The notes under the pieces: model-generated
The model's database searches: none
Told to the model about the DNA's origin: nothing
The model's input: the letters and a program-made list of their open reading frames with translations, nothing else
Position numbers and translations under genes: made by a program
Shown here: positions 23,306-30,888 of the stretch, piece after piece
How positions within the stretch are numbered: the stretch's first letter is position 1
Layout: every line of letters starts with the position of its first letter
NCBI GenBank assembly: GCA_947166135.1
Contig: CAMVDB010000019.1
Location: forward strand, 1-33,520
Source: an uncultured Clostridia bacterium
GTDB taxonomy: Bacteria > Bacillota > Clostridia > Oscillospirales > Acutalibacteraceae
Direction: 5' to 3'
DNA: 33,520 nt

Positions 23306-24220
23306 TTATGATTCAAAATTCTTGCTGTCGTAACCGAAGTTGGTCAGGAGCGCGCGGCGGTTGCGCCAGTCCTCCTTGACCTTGACCCATGTCTGCAGGT
23401 TCACCTTGCAGCCGAAGAAGCGCTCGATATCCTGACGCGAGTAGGTCGAAATCTTCTTGAGCATAGCGCCCTTCTTACCGATGATGATGCCCTTGTGGGA
23501 GTCGCGCTCACAGAAGATGGTCGCCTCGATATCCATCATCCCGTTGTCGCGTTCCGTCAGGCTCTCGATGACCACGGCGGTACCGTGGGGGATCTCCTTG
23601 TCACAGAGTCTGAGGATCTTCTCACGGATGATCTCGGAGATCATCACCTTCTCAGGCTGATCGGTCAGCGTATCGTCATCGAAGAAATGACCGCCCTCGA
23701 CGCAGTGCTTTTTCAGCTCCTCCAAAAGCGCGGGGAAGCCCTCGCCCGTCTCGGCGGATACCGGTACCACGGCGTCGAAGTCATACAGCGCGCTGTAGGC
23801 GAGGATCGCCTCCATCAGCTCTTCCTTCTTGTTCTTCAAGGTATCGATCTTGTTGATCGCGAGGATCGCGGGCATCTCGGACTTCTTCAGCTTTTCGATC
23901 AGGCTCAGCTCGCCCTTGCGCACACCGCCGGTCGCCTCAACGACCAGCACCGCGAGGTCGCCGTTGGGTACGGACTCGTTGATCGCCTTGACCATATACT
24001 CGCCCAGCTCATTACGCGGCTTCAACAGACCCGGCGTATCGAAAAAGACCAGCTGGTCGTCGCCATCGGTGAGGATGCCGGTGATGCGGTTACGGGTAGT
24101 CTGGGGCTTGGAGCTGACAATCGCTACCTTGTGCCCCAAAAGCCGGTTGAGGATGGAGCTCTTGCCGACGTTCGGCACGCCGACGATGGTGATAAAAGCT
24201 GATTTCTGTTGATTGTTCAT
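23306..24220 (-). CDS. era: GTPase Era, 16S rRNA maturation
   Basis: Era binds the 3' end of 16S rRNA and checks 30S assembly. The GTPase motifs are G1 GVPNVGKSS (about residues 14-22), the TTRNRITGI switch I, G3 DTPG and G4 NKID. The C-terminal KH domain reads IIIGKKGAMLKKI and ends in VKVKEDWRNR. It is 304 residues, the normal length. The open frame extends upstream to 24343, but the ATG at 24220 has AGAGG nine bases before it and all conserved residues follow. Its promoter (24255-24283) separates it from ybeY, whose terminator lies just upstream. Confidence 0.97.
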   Translation of the reverse strand: MNNQQKSAFITIVGVPNVGKSSILNRLLGHKVAIVSSKPQTTRNRITGILTDGDDQLVFFDTPGLLKPRNELGEYMVKAINESVPNGDLAVLVVEATGGVRKGELSLIEKLKKSEMPAILAINKIDTLKNKKEELMEAILAYSALYDFDAVVPVSAETGEGFPALLEELKKHCVEGGHFFDDDTLTDQPEKVMISEIIREKILRLCDKEIPHGTAVVIESLTERDNGMMDIEATIFCERDSHKGIIIGKKGAMLKKISTYSRQDIERFFGCKVNLQTWVKVKEDWRNRRALLTNFGYDSKNFES

Positions 24221-24238
24221 GGTAACGTTCCTCTTATC

Positions 24239-24259
24239 ATAGTTATACAGTGTAACTAT
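24239..24259. promoter_or_regulatory. 21-base imperfect palindrome at the era transcription start (candidate operator)
   Basis: ATAGTTA-y-AC-n-GT-r-TAACTAT: the halves match except for two pairs and the centre. It overlaps the downstream part of the era -10 and covers the expected start point, a usual repressor position. The regulator is unknown. Confidence 0.4.
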
Positions 24260-24283
24260 AACACATTTTGCATGGGTTGGCAA
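24255..24283 (-). promoter_or_regulatory. Sigma-A-type promoter of era
   Basis: On the minus strand TTGCCA (24278-24283), 17 bases, TATAGT (24255-24260). Confidence 0.6.
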
Positions 24284-24330
24284 ATCTTTTTTCGGTTCAA
24301 ACCGCATGGTCACAAGGCAGATAAGCAACA

Positions 24331-24358
24331 GAAAAAGGCGCACGAAAACGTGCGCCTT
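24331..24358 (-). terminator. Terminator of phoH-ybeY
   Basis: AAGGCGCACG (24335-24344) pairs with CGTGCGCCTT (24349-24358) around AAAA. On the minus strand TTTTCTGTT follows. Confidence 0.85.
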
Positions 24359-24372
24359 CGCCGTAGATTATC

Positions 24373-24858
24373 TTACGTGCCTACCCCTAAGCCAATCTTG
24401 ACCATGACGGCTTCTTCCTTCATCCGCATGATCGCCTTCTCCTTAGGCTCCATGTGGTCGTACCCGAGCAGGTGCAGCATGCTGTGTACGCTCAGGTAGC
24501 ACACCTCGCGCTCGAGGCTGTGGCCGAAGGTATTCGCCTGTTCCTTGGCTTTCTCCATCGAGATCACGATGTCGCCGAGGATCTTGGCGCCGGTGTCGTA
24601 GTTGGTGTCATATACGCCGTTCTCTCCCATCGGGAAGGAAAGCACGTCGGTCTCGCGGTCGATGTTCCTGAACTGTGCGTTCAGGCGGCGGATCTCATCG
24701 TTATCAACGAAGGTGACGGATACCTCCGCGGGGTCGGTGAAGCCCTCGCTGCGCAGTGCGGCTGTACACGCGCGGCGGACATGCATCCTCAGTCCCGAGG
24801 GTACGCGGACTCTTCGCTGGCTGTCTGTGATAATCACTCTTACCTTCTTACTTGTCAT
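24373..24858 (-). CDS. ybeY: Endoribonuclease YbeY (16S rRNA 3' processing)
   Basis: A zinc-dependent single-strand endoribonuclease in 16S rRNA 3'-end maturation and ribosome quality control. The metal site HSMLHLLGYDHM supplies the three histidines. The upstream segment RRLNAQFRNIDRETDVLSFPMGE is the family's second hallmark. It is 161 residues from the ATG at 24858, with AGGG six to seven bases upstream; the frame continues to 24897 without a better start. It follows phoH by 166 bases on the same strand, and era comes next, a common Firmicutes order. Confidence 0.95.
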   Translation of the reverse strand: MTSKKVRVIITDSQRRVRVPSGLRMHVRRACTAALRSEGFTDPAEVSVTFVDNDEIRRLNAQFRNIDRETDVLSFPMGENGVYDTNYDTGAKILGDIVISMEKAKEQANTFGHSLEREVCYLSVHSMLHLLGYDHMEPKEKAIMRMKEEAVMVKIGLGVGT

Positions 24859-25024
24859 CCGAATCCCTACTCTCTGTAGAACCGCCCTGAGCGGCAAAAT
24901 GTGTGTTAGCTGATGGTGAATACGGAGTAGTGAAGATTGCTGACGGTCTGTCGGTCATCCTAACATCATCTATATCCTATATATGAACGCCCTCGGGCGA
25001 TTATTATCACAACATACTTTATCT

Positions 25025-25984
25025 TTATGAATTCCTGCGTTCCTGCGCCTTTTCGTAAGCGCGGATGATATCCTGCACCAGTCGGTGACGGACGACGTCC
25101 TTCTCCGAGAAGGTGAGGCGCTCGATACCCTTGATCCCCTTGAGGATCCTGACCGCTTCCTTAAGTCCGGACTTGGCGCCGGAGGGGAGGTCGATCTGGG
25201 TCACGTCGCCGGTAATGACCATCTTACTGTTATTGCCCAGTCGGGTGAGGAACATCTTCATCTGCTCGCTCGTGGTGTTCTGCGCCTCGTCGAGGATGAT
25301 GAAGCTGTCGTCGAGGGTCCTGCCGCGCATATACGCCAGCGGCGCGACCTCGATATTGCCGCGCTCGAGGTACTTCTGGTAGGTCTCGGCGCCGAGCATA
25401 TCGAACAGCGCGTCATACAGCGGACGCAGGTACGGGTCGACCTTGCTCTGCAGATCACCGGGCAGAAAGCCGAGCTTCTCGCCCGCCTCCACCGCGGGTC
25501 GGGTGAGGATGATGCGGTTGACCTCTTTGCTGCGGAAGGCGGTGACCGCCATCGCGACGGCAAGGTACGTCTTACCGGTACCGGCGGGTCCGACGGCGAT
25601 GGTGATGGTGTTGTTCTCGATCGCCGAGCAATAGCGCTTCTGACCCATGGTCTTGGGCTTGATGGGCTTGCCCTTGGAGGTCACGCACACACAGTCCGAC
25701 GCGAGGGACTCGATCTTCTCCTCGCTGCCCTCGTTAACGAGCGAGATACAGTAGGTGATATTCTGTTCACTGAGCTGTTCACCGCGGTTGAGCAGATTCA
25801 GCAGGCTGTCGATGACCTTGCTCGCCTTGAGCACGCCCTCGGCGTCGCCGGAGATCTTCAGCTCGCTGTCGCGCGCGTGTACGCGCACGCCGAACTCATC
25901 CTCGATGATCTTGATATTGGAGTCGAAGCTGCCGAACAAAGCGGCGGCATGCTCCATGCGGTCTATATTGATGATTTGTTCCAT
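25025..25984 (-). CDS. phoH: PhoH-like ATPase
   Basis: A 319-residue PhoH/YbeZ-type P-loop ATPase with an N-terminal KH-like region (about 1-80, GVRVHARDSELKISGDAEGV), Walker A VGPAGTGKT (about 130-138), ILTRPAVEAGEKLGFLPGDLQSKVDPYLRP, Walker B FIILDEAQNTT (about 226), and VITGDVTQIDLP. It is thought to be an RNA-dependent ATPase/helicase that works with YbeY. No good ribosome site lies right before the ATG at 25984; GGAGAG is 17 bases away. Leader structure or a slightly different start is possible. It has its own strong promoter. Gene order phoH-ybeY supports the role. Confidence 0.95.
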   Translation of the reverse strand: MEQIINIDRMEHAAALFGSFDSNIKIIEDEFGVRVHARDSELKISGDAEGVLKASKVIDSLLNLLNRGEQLSEQNITYCISLVNEGSEEKIESLASDCVCVTSKGKPIKPKTMGQKRYCSAIENNTITIAVGPAGTGKTYLAVAMAVTAFRSKEVNRIILTRPAVEAGEKLGFLPGDLQSKVDPYLRPLYDALFDMLGAETYQKYLERGNIEVAPLAYMRGRTLDDSFIILDEAQNTTSEQMKMFLTRLGNNSKMVITGDVTQIDLPSGAKSGLKEAVRILKGIKGIERLTFSEKDVVRHRLVQDIIRAYEKAQERRNS

Positions 25985-26022
25985 AATCGTAAATAGTATA
26001 ACTCTCCATATTAAGTCTGATT

Positions 26023-26051
26023 ATTATAACACATAGATCACAAAAAATCAA
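26023..26051 (-). promoter_or_regulatory. Sigma-A-type promoter of phoH-ybeY
   Basis: On the minus strand TTGATT (26046-26051), 17 bases, TATAAT (26023-26028), with an extended -10 TG. Confidence 0.75.
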
Positions 26052-26143
26052 CTATTATTATATAAAAACTTTTCAACATCTTTTAATATTTTATATAAGT
26101 TACACAGCCGCCCCCCTTTCATTCACCTCAAAAAAGCATGATA

Positions 26144-26173
26144 TTGACATTTTCGGCATATCTATTGTATAAT
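26144..26173 (+). promoter_or_regulatory. Sigma-A promoter of the lipoprotein gene
   Basis: TTGACA (26144-26149), 18 bases, TATAAT (26168-26173). Both hexamers match consensus. Confidence 0.8.
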
Positions 26174-26220
26174 TTTAGCCGGATCATCCGGGTAACGGAT
26201 AACAGTAAGGAGAATTTATC

Positions 26221-27213
26221 ATGAAACGTGTGCTCTGTCTGATCCTCTGCGTGCTGACGGCGGCGTTCTGCTGCGCGTGCGGAGAAAATCAGCCGACCGA
26301 GGCGACCGACGGCTCCTCCGCCACCGCGCCTACCGAACAGGCTGATCCCGACGGCTCCTCCGCCGTCAAAAGCTTTATGGCAGACTTTGACGATACTCCC
26401 ACCGTCGGCGACAAGATCATCTACGTCGACAACGAAATGACCGTTAACGTTCACGGTATCAACTACGCCCCGATCGCAGGCCCCGAGCTGCACCTGACGA
26501 TCAGCAACAGCTTCGGCAAGGATATCACTGTCCAATCGCCCTACGCGATCGTCAACGGCTACATGCTGACCCCCGAGCTGAGCATCGACGTCCCCGCCGG
26601 CAAGAGCAAGAGCGGTAACATGACCCTGCGCTATACGGGGCTTGCCTACTCCGGCATCACCTGCGTGCGCACGATCGACTTCGCGCTCAGGGTAGTGGAG
26701 ACCAAGAGCTATAACCCCATCAAAACCACCGAGCTGATCTCGCTGAAGACCTCCGCCGCCGCCTCCCCCGATAAAGCGGTGAAGGAAAAGGCGGTCGAGG
26801 GTCAGACCGCCTACGACAATAAGGACATCCGCATCCTGTTCAAGGATCCGTCCTATAACGCAAAAGGCTCCGACGGCACGCTCGCTCCCGTATACAACAA
26901 CGACGGCAACGCGCAGCTGCTGGTCTATATCGAGAATAATACCGACCGTACCGTCGCGGTACGCACCGACGACGTCACCGTCAACGGCTACGACCTGACC
27001 TCGGTGATGAACCGCACCGTCCTGCCGGGCAAGCGCGCGGTCGACACCGTCACCTTCTACCGTATGGATCTCGACGAATACGACATCGACACCATCGACA
27101 GTATCAAGATGTCGTTCCAGATCAAGGACGCCGAGAGCTGGGAGACCATCGACTCCACCGACATGATCGCGGTCAAGCTCCGCGCGGACAAAGACGATCC
27201 GACCGAAACTTAA
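26221..27213 (+). CDS. Lipoprotein with two related beta-type domains, unknown function
   Basis: A 330-residue putative lipoprotein. The hydrophobic signal ends in FCCACG; the likely lipidated cysteine is residue 20, with an unusual cysteine-rich lipobox. An S/T/D/E-rich linker runs to about residue 50. Two domains of roughly 120 residues follow that share SPYAIVNGYMLT...VPAGK (about 100-123) and DDVTVNGYDLT...VLPGK (about 250-270), so an internal duplication is likely. Each resembles an immunoglobulin-like, DUF4352-type fold; I give no firm family. AAGGAG precedes the ATG. Monocistronic with strong promoter and terminator, so probably well expressed at the cell surface. Confidence 0.85.
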   Translation: MKRVLCLILCVLTAAFCCACGENQPTEATDGSSATAPTEQADPDGSSAVKSFMADFDDTPTVGDKIIYVDNEMTVNVHGINYAPIAGPELHLTISNSFGKDITVQSPYAIVNGYMLTPELSIDVPAGKSKSGNMTLRYTGLAYSGITCVRTIDFALRVVETKSYNPIKTTELISLKTSAAASPDKAVKEKAVEGQTAYDNKDIRILFKDPSYNAKGSDGTLAPVYNNDGNAQLLVYIENNTDRTVAVRTDDVTVNGYDLTSVMNRTVLPGKRAVDTVTFYRMDLDEYDIDTIDSIKMSFQIKDAESWETIDSTDMIAVKLRADKDDPTET

Positions 27214-27228
27214 TCGCAGAACAAAGTC

Positions 27229-27264
27229 AAAGGCTGTCACGGAAGCATACCGTGACAGCCTTTT
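27229..27264 (+). terminator. Terminator of the lipoprotein gene
   Basis: AAGGCTGTCACGG (27230-27242) pairs with CCGTGACAGCCTT (27250-27262), followed by T residues. Confidence 0.9.
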
Positions 27265-27330
27265 CTGATGAAATATATTGATAATGTATCTTACATAAAA
27301 ACCTAAATAGTTTTGTTACACAATCCGTGA

Positions 27331-27756
27331 TCAGGCGAGGGCGGCTGTCGCTTTATCCAGCGCGTACAGCAGGCGCTCGCCGTCTTCGGTCACCATGGTG
27401 ACCGGGAGCTTGGGCAGCAGCTCGTTCACGGTCAGGACGAAGCCGTTGGGACGGCTGTCCGGCATACCGGTGACGAGGTGCCTGGCGTTGATCCTGCGCG
27501 CGAAGTCGGCTGTACATCTCGGCGCGTTCGCGTGGAACAGCACGGTCATATCAGCGCCTAAGCTCTTTGCGGTACGGTACAGATACTCGATCTCGTCCGA
27601 ATAGGACGACATATCGCGGGTCGGGTTATGCACGCACAGCACATGCAGATCACAGTCACGCTCCGCCGCCAGCTCGAATCCGGCTTCGATCAGACGGTCG
27701 CAGTCATACTGTCCTGTCACGCACACCAGCACAGACGGCTTCTTTGCGACTCTCAT
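27331..27756 (-). CDS. Universal-stress-like protein (KdpD-type USP domain)
   Basis: A 141-residue protein with a Rossmann-like USP fold: SVLVCVTGQYDCDRLIEAGFELAAERDCDLHVLCVHNP forms the first strand-helix-strand, and the end LPVTMVTEDGE matches the last strand. It resembles the stand-alone USP domain found in KdpD sensor kinases more than classical UspA; the ATP-binding G-x2-G-x9-G motif is not visible. Role unknown, possibly sensing stress or ions. A perfect GGGAGGTGA precedes the ATG. No -35 is seen, but four TTYAYA repeats precede the extended -10 (27822-27859), so it is probably activator-controlled. Single gene, divergent from asnB. Confidence 0.75.
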   Translation of the reverse strand: MRVAKKPSVLVCVTGQYDCDRLIEAGFELAAERDCDLHVLCVHNPTRDMSSYSDEIEYLYRTAKSLGADMTVLFHANAPRCTADFARRINARHLVTGMPDSRPNGFVLTVNELLPKLPVTMVTEDGERLLYALDKATAALA

Positions 27757-27794
27757 TCTCTCACCTCCCTTACTGAGCTTTCTTTAATGGTCTT

Positions 27795-27859
27795 ATCATA
27801 CCACGTCTTTGTGACGAAAAGTGTAAAACCGTGTGAATATACTGTGAATGTTTTATGAA
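27795..27859 (-). promoter_or_regulatory. Activator-type promoter of the stress-like gene with phased TTCAYA repeats
   Basis: On the minus strand an extended -10, TGGTATGAT (27795-27803), lacks a -35. Upstream are TTCATA (27854-27859), TTCACA (27843-27848), TTCACA (27832-27837) and TTTACA (27822-27827), spaced 11, 11 and 10 bases, so all on one DNA face. They begin 59, 48, 37 and 27 bases before the -10. Bacillus PhoP boxes are direct repeats of TTAACA-like hexamers with about five bases between, which is this pattern. PhoP or another OmpR-type regulator (KdpE for instance) is inference. Confidence 0.5.
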
Positions 27860-27970
27860 TAATCACAAGAAAGATGCGAGAATCGGACTGTCATCTCCTC
27901 TCCCCCCGTGATCCCGCGGATAAAAGTCCCGATTTTTTCTCGGAGACAGCCGCGAATTACCAATATTTTC

Positions 27971-27999
27971 TTGCAGTTTTCGGAAAAATATGTTATGAT
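27971..27999 (+). promoter_or_regulatory. Sigma-A-type promoter of asnB
   Basis: TTGCAG (27971-27976), 17 bases, TATGAT (27994-27999) with an extended -10 TG. The leader is about 145 bases and holds the repeat at 28056-28106. Between 27861 and 27970 I see no gene. Confidence 0.65.
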
Positions 28000-28055
28000 A
28001 CTATTAATAATGCGAAAGTATATGCATTATCGGTTTATCGTCATACGATAAAACA

Positions 28056-28106
28056 GTTGAGATTGCCACGGCTCCCGGCACACACGCCGAAAAGCCACGC
28101 AATAAC
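28056..28106 (-). repeat. Palindromic intergenic repeat in the asnB leader
   Basis: Same family as 29-114, reading GTTGAGATTGCC to ACGCAATAAC. ATTGC/GCAAT, GGCT/AGCC and CGGC/GCCG can nest into one hairpin in the transcript, 45 bases before the asnB ATG. Confidence 0.65.
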
Positions 28107-28150
28107 AATTAACAGTAAACACAAAGCAAGCTTGAAAGGAGTTTTGCGAT

Positions 28151-30481
28151 ATGTGCGGTATTTGCGGTTTTACAGGACAGCTCGAAACGCGTGAGGATAC
28201 CCTTCGTAAGATGACGGAGGTCATTACCCACCGCGGTCCCGACTCGGACGGCTACTACATGGACGATCACATCGCCATGGGCTTCCGCAGACTGTCGATC
28301 ATCGACCTCGAGACCGGCGACCAGCCGATCATCAGCGAGGACGGTAATCTGGTGCTGACCTATAACGGCGAGATCTACAACTATAAGGAGCTCAAGAAGG
28401 AGCTCGAAGAAGCGGGTCATCACTTCTCGACCACTTCCGACAGCGAGGTGCTGCTGCACGCGTTCGAGGAGTGGGGCGAGGACATGTTCGACAAGCTGCG
28501 CGGCATGTTCGCCTTCGCGATCTATAACAAGGAGACCAAGGCGGTGTTCCTCGCGCGCGACTTCTTCGGCATCAAGCCCCTGCACTATACCATGATCGGC
28601 GACGAGCTGTGCTACGCCTCCGAGATCAAGAGCATCTTAGAACATCCGAAGTTCGAGAAACAATTCAACGAGAAGGCGCTCGACGCCTACCTGTCGTTCC
28701 AGTATGTGCCCCAGCCGATGACCTTCTTCAAGGACGTCTACTGTCTCTTGCCGGGTCACTTCATGTGGTTCCGCGACGGCGTCGTCGAGACGCAGAGATA
28801 CTTTGAGCCCAAGTTCAAGCCCGACGTCGAGATGACCGAGGAAGAAGCCGTCGACAAGATCGAGAAGGTCTTTGAGGACAGCGTCAACGCGCACAAGATC
28901 GCTGACGTCGAGGTCGGATGCTTCCTGTCCTCCGGCGTGGATTCGTCGTGGGTCGCGTCGTACTTCAAGGGTCAGAAGACCTTTACCGTCGGCTTTGACT
29001 TCGGCGACAGATACAACGAGATCTCGTGGGCGGAGGCGCTCTCCGACAAGATCGAGGTCGAACATCACAAGAAGCTGATCTCCTCCGAGGAGTTCTGGGC
29101 GGCGGTGCCCAAGGTACAGTACCACATGGATCAGCCGCTCGCCGACCCGTCCTGCGTCGCGCTGTACTTCGTCACGAAGCTCGCGAGCGAGCACGTCAAG
29201 GTCGTGCTGTCGGGCGAGGGCGCCGACGAGCTGTTCGGCGGCTACACCTGCTACAACGACCCCCGCGTCTTTAAGGTATACCAGAAGATCGTCCCGTACT
29301 TTCTTCGCCGCGCGATCGGCTGGGTCTGCAAGAAGCTGCCCGACATCAAGGGCCGCGACTACCTGATCCGCGCGATCCACCCGCTGGAGAAGCGCTATAT
29401 CGGCAACGCCTACATGTATGACGAGAAGGCGAAGAAAGCGCTGCTCAAGGATCCCTCCATCGCGACCGATCCCTCGCGCCTGACCCGCCGCTTCTTCACC
29501 CGCGCCCGCCGCTACGACGACGAGACCAAGATGCAGTACCTCGACATCAACATGTGGATGGTCGGCGATATCCTTCTGAAGGCCGACCGTATGAGCATGG
29601 CAAACTCGCTGGAGCTGCGCGTACCCTTCCTCGATAAAGAGGTCTTCAAGGTCGCTTCCTCTCTGCCGACTCCGCTGCGCGTGAACAAATACAACACCAA
29701 GTACGCGATGCGCAAGGCGGCTCAACGCCACCTGCCCGAGGACGTCGCCGAAAAGCCGAAGCTCGGCTTCCCCGTTCCGACCCGCGAATGGCTCAAGGAT
29801 GAGCATTACTATAACGTCGTCAAGGATATGTTCACCTGTCCGACGGCTGAGAAATTCTTCAACACCGATCTGCTGCTCGAATATCTGGATGAGCACTTTG
29901 AGGAGAAGGAGGATCACTCCCGCAAGATCTGGACGATCTACGTATTCCTGGTATGGTACATGATTTACTTCGGCGCGGTATCGCCCGAGGATCTGCAGCC
30001 TGCCGCGAAGCCCGAGAAGCCCGAGGAACCCGCAGAGGGCGAGGATAACGCCGCTGACGGCGAAAAGGCCGAGAATACCGCGGACGGCGAAAAGACCGAG
30101 AATACCGCGGACGGCGACGATTCCGAGCCGGAGAGCGAGAGCGCTCCCGCCGAGGCGGAGAACGACGATCCCGATTCCGGCACCAAGATCTTCACCCCCG
30201 TGAAGGATTCCGATAAGCTGTCCGATCAGCCCGACGCCGAAGAGCTCGCCGCAGAAGCGGCTGACGCTCAGGCGGAGATCGAAGCCGCTCCCGAGAGCGC
30301 CGAGGAGCTCGAGCAGGAGTTCGAGGATATCTTCTCCTCCTCCCCCCGCGCCAAGCGCGTCAATGTTGAGGACGCAGAGGACGAAAAGCCCCTCGTGCTG
30401 ACCGACGACATCGACCCCGAAGACTTCTTCGCGAGCCTCAAGGAAAAGCTCCGCGAGAACATCGACCCCGAAGAAGAATAA
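28151..30481 (+). CDS. asnB: Glutamine-hydrolysing asparagine synthetase with an acidic C-terminal tail
   Basis: Makes asparagine from aspartate, ATP and glutamine. The amidotransferase nucleophile is Cys2 (MCGICGF), with HRGPDSDG, LTYNGEIYNY and ARDFFGIKPL. The synthetase PP-loop is LSSGVDSS (residues 259-266), followed by SGEGADELFGGY and the MSMANSLELRVPFLD segment. The enzyme core ends near residue 608 (WTIYVFLVWYMIYF). The remaining about 168 residues are unusual: rich in Glu, Asp and Ala, with a 9-residue tandem repeat ADGEK-x-ENT (635-643 and 644-652, partial third), probably disordered. AAAGGAG precedes the ATG. The frame is unbroken, so the tail is a real extension rather than a frameshift. 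Confidence 0.95.
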   Translation: MCGICGFTGQLETREDTLRKMTEVITHRGPDSDGYYMDDHIAMGFRRLSIIDLETGDQPIISEDGNLVLTYNGEIYNYKELKKELEEAGHHFSTTSDSEVLLHAFEEWGEDMFDKLRGMFAFAIYNKETKAVFLARDFFGIKPLHYTMIGDELCYASEIKSILEHPKFEKQFNEKALDAYLSFQYVPQPMTFFKDVYCLLPGHFMWFRDGVVETQRYFEPKFKPDVEMTEEEAVDKIEKVFEDSVNAHKIADVEVGCFLSSGVDSSWVASYFKGQKTFTVGFDFGDRYNEISWAEALSDKIEVEHHKKLISSEEFWAAVPKVQYHMDQPLADPSCVALYFVTKLASEHVKVVLSGEGADELFGGYTCYNDPRVFKVYQKIVPYFLRRAIGWVCKKLPDIKGRDYLIRAIHPLEKRYIGNAYMYDEKAKKALLKDPSIATDPSRLTRRFFTRARRYDDETKMQYLDINMWMVGDILLKADRMSMANSLELRVPFLDKEVFKVASSLPTPLRVNKYNTKYAMRKAAQRHLPEDVAEKPKLGFPVPTREWLKDEHYYNVVKDMFTCPTAEKFFNTDLLLEYLDEHFEEKEDHSRKIWTIYVFLVWYMIYFGAVSPEDLQPAAKPEKPEEPAEGEDNAADGEKAENTADGEKTENTADGDDSEPESESAPAEAENDDPDSGTKIFTPVKDSDKLSDQPDAEELAAEAADAQAEIEAAPESAEELEQEFEDIFSSSPRAKRVNVEDAEDEKPLVLTDDIDPEDFFASLKEKLRENIDPEEE
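30053..30120 (+). repeat. 27-base tandem repeat inside asnB
   Basis: Units 30053-30079 and 30080-30106 differ by only two bases, followed by a partial third from 30107. It encodes ADGEK-x-ENT. Copy number may vary between strains. Confidence 0.8.
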
Positions 30482-30493
30482 ACAACATAAGCA

Positions 30494-30517
30494 ACACCCC
30501 CGATCGCTCGGGGGTGT
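30494..30517 (+). terminator. asnB terminator hairpin, copy 1 (no T-run)
   Basis: ACACCCCCGA (30494-30503) pairs with TCGGGGGTGT (30508-30517) around TCGC. It lies 13 bases past the asnB stop. No T-run follows, unlike the identical copy at 30784. Confidence 0.65.
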
Positions 30518-30539
30518 CAGATTGTAGAAAAACCTAAAA

Positions 30540-30737
30540 AAGCCTTCCTTTGGGAAAGGAAGGTGCCTCCGCAAGGAGGCGGATGAATTGTATTGATTGT
30601 TTGAGCGAAGCGAGTCACATTCATTCACGTTGGTGTTCAGAACCGAGGTAATATGAGGGTTTCTCCCTTCGGTCGATCAATTCATGCAATTCCTCAGTCC
30701 CCTTTCGGGGACAGCTCCCTTTACCAAAGGGAGCCTT
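30540..30737. repeat. MITE-like inverted element with paired hairpins at each end
   Basis: The left end (AAGCCTTCCTTTGGGAAAGG, then a CCTCC/GGAGG hairpin and GGATGAATTG) and the right end read in reverse (AAGGCTCCCTTTGGTAAAGG, then a CCCC/GGGG hairpin and TGAGGAATTG) share the same order: hairpin, hairpin, GAATTG. Element length is 198 bases. No open frame with a ribosome site. It fills most of the 407-base gap between asnB and the acetyltransferase gene. Confidence 0.65.
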
Positions 30738-30783
30738 GGAAATCGACTACTCATATATTTTATGATACTTTTTCGACAAGCTG

Positions 30784-30811
30784 ACACCCCCGATCGCTCG
30801 GGGGTGTTTTT
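30784..30811 (+). terminator. asnB terminator hairpin, copy 2 (with T-run)
   Basis: The 24-base hairpin 30784-30807 is identical to the one at 30494-30517 and is followed by TTTTT. It looks like the functional terminator, displaced from asnB by the repeat element. Confidence 0.8.
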
Positions 30812-30888
30812 GTATACGTTTCGATATTGATATACTAAATATTTTAAGATCGTGAAAACTCACTATCTGTTTGAACTAATAGTCGTTA

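Noticed and set aside
24898..25024. Small gene or terminator between phoH and ybeY
   Set aside because: Only a short CGCCC/GGGCG hairpin with a two-base loop near 24988-24999 and no T-run. No convincing frame, so it is probably an intra-operon spacer.
26128..27240. 370-codon open frame opposite the lipoprotein gene
   Set aside because: The plus-strand gene has promoter, ribosome site, signal peptide and terminator. The antisense frame has none.
28006..28150. Possible riboswitch or T-box in the asnB leader
   Set aside because: The leader is long enough, but I see no T-box core or specifier motif and no terminator/antiterminator pair. The structure is explained by the repeat at 28056-28106.
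28637..30628. 663-codon open frame opposite asnB
   Set aside because: Antisense shadow caused by GC-rich third positions, with low-complexity L/G/V content. It runs through the terminator and the repeat element.
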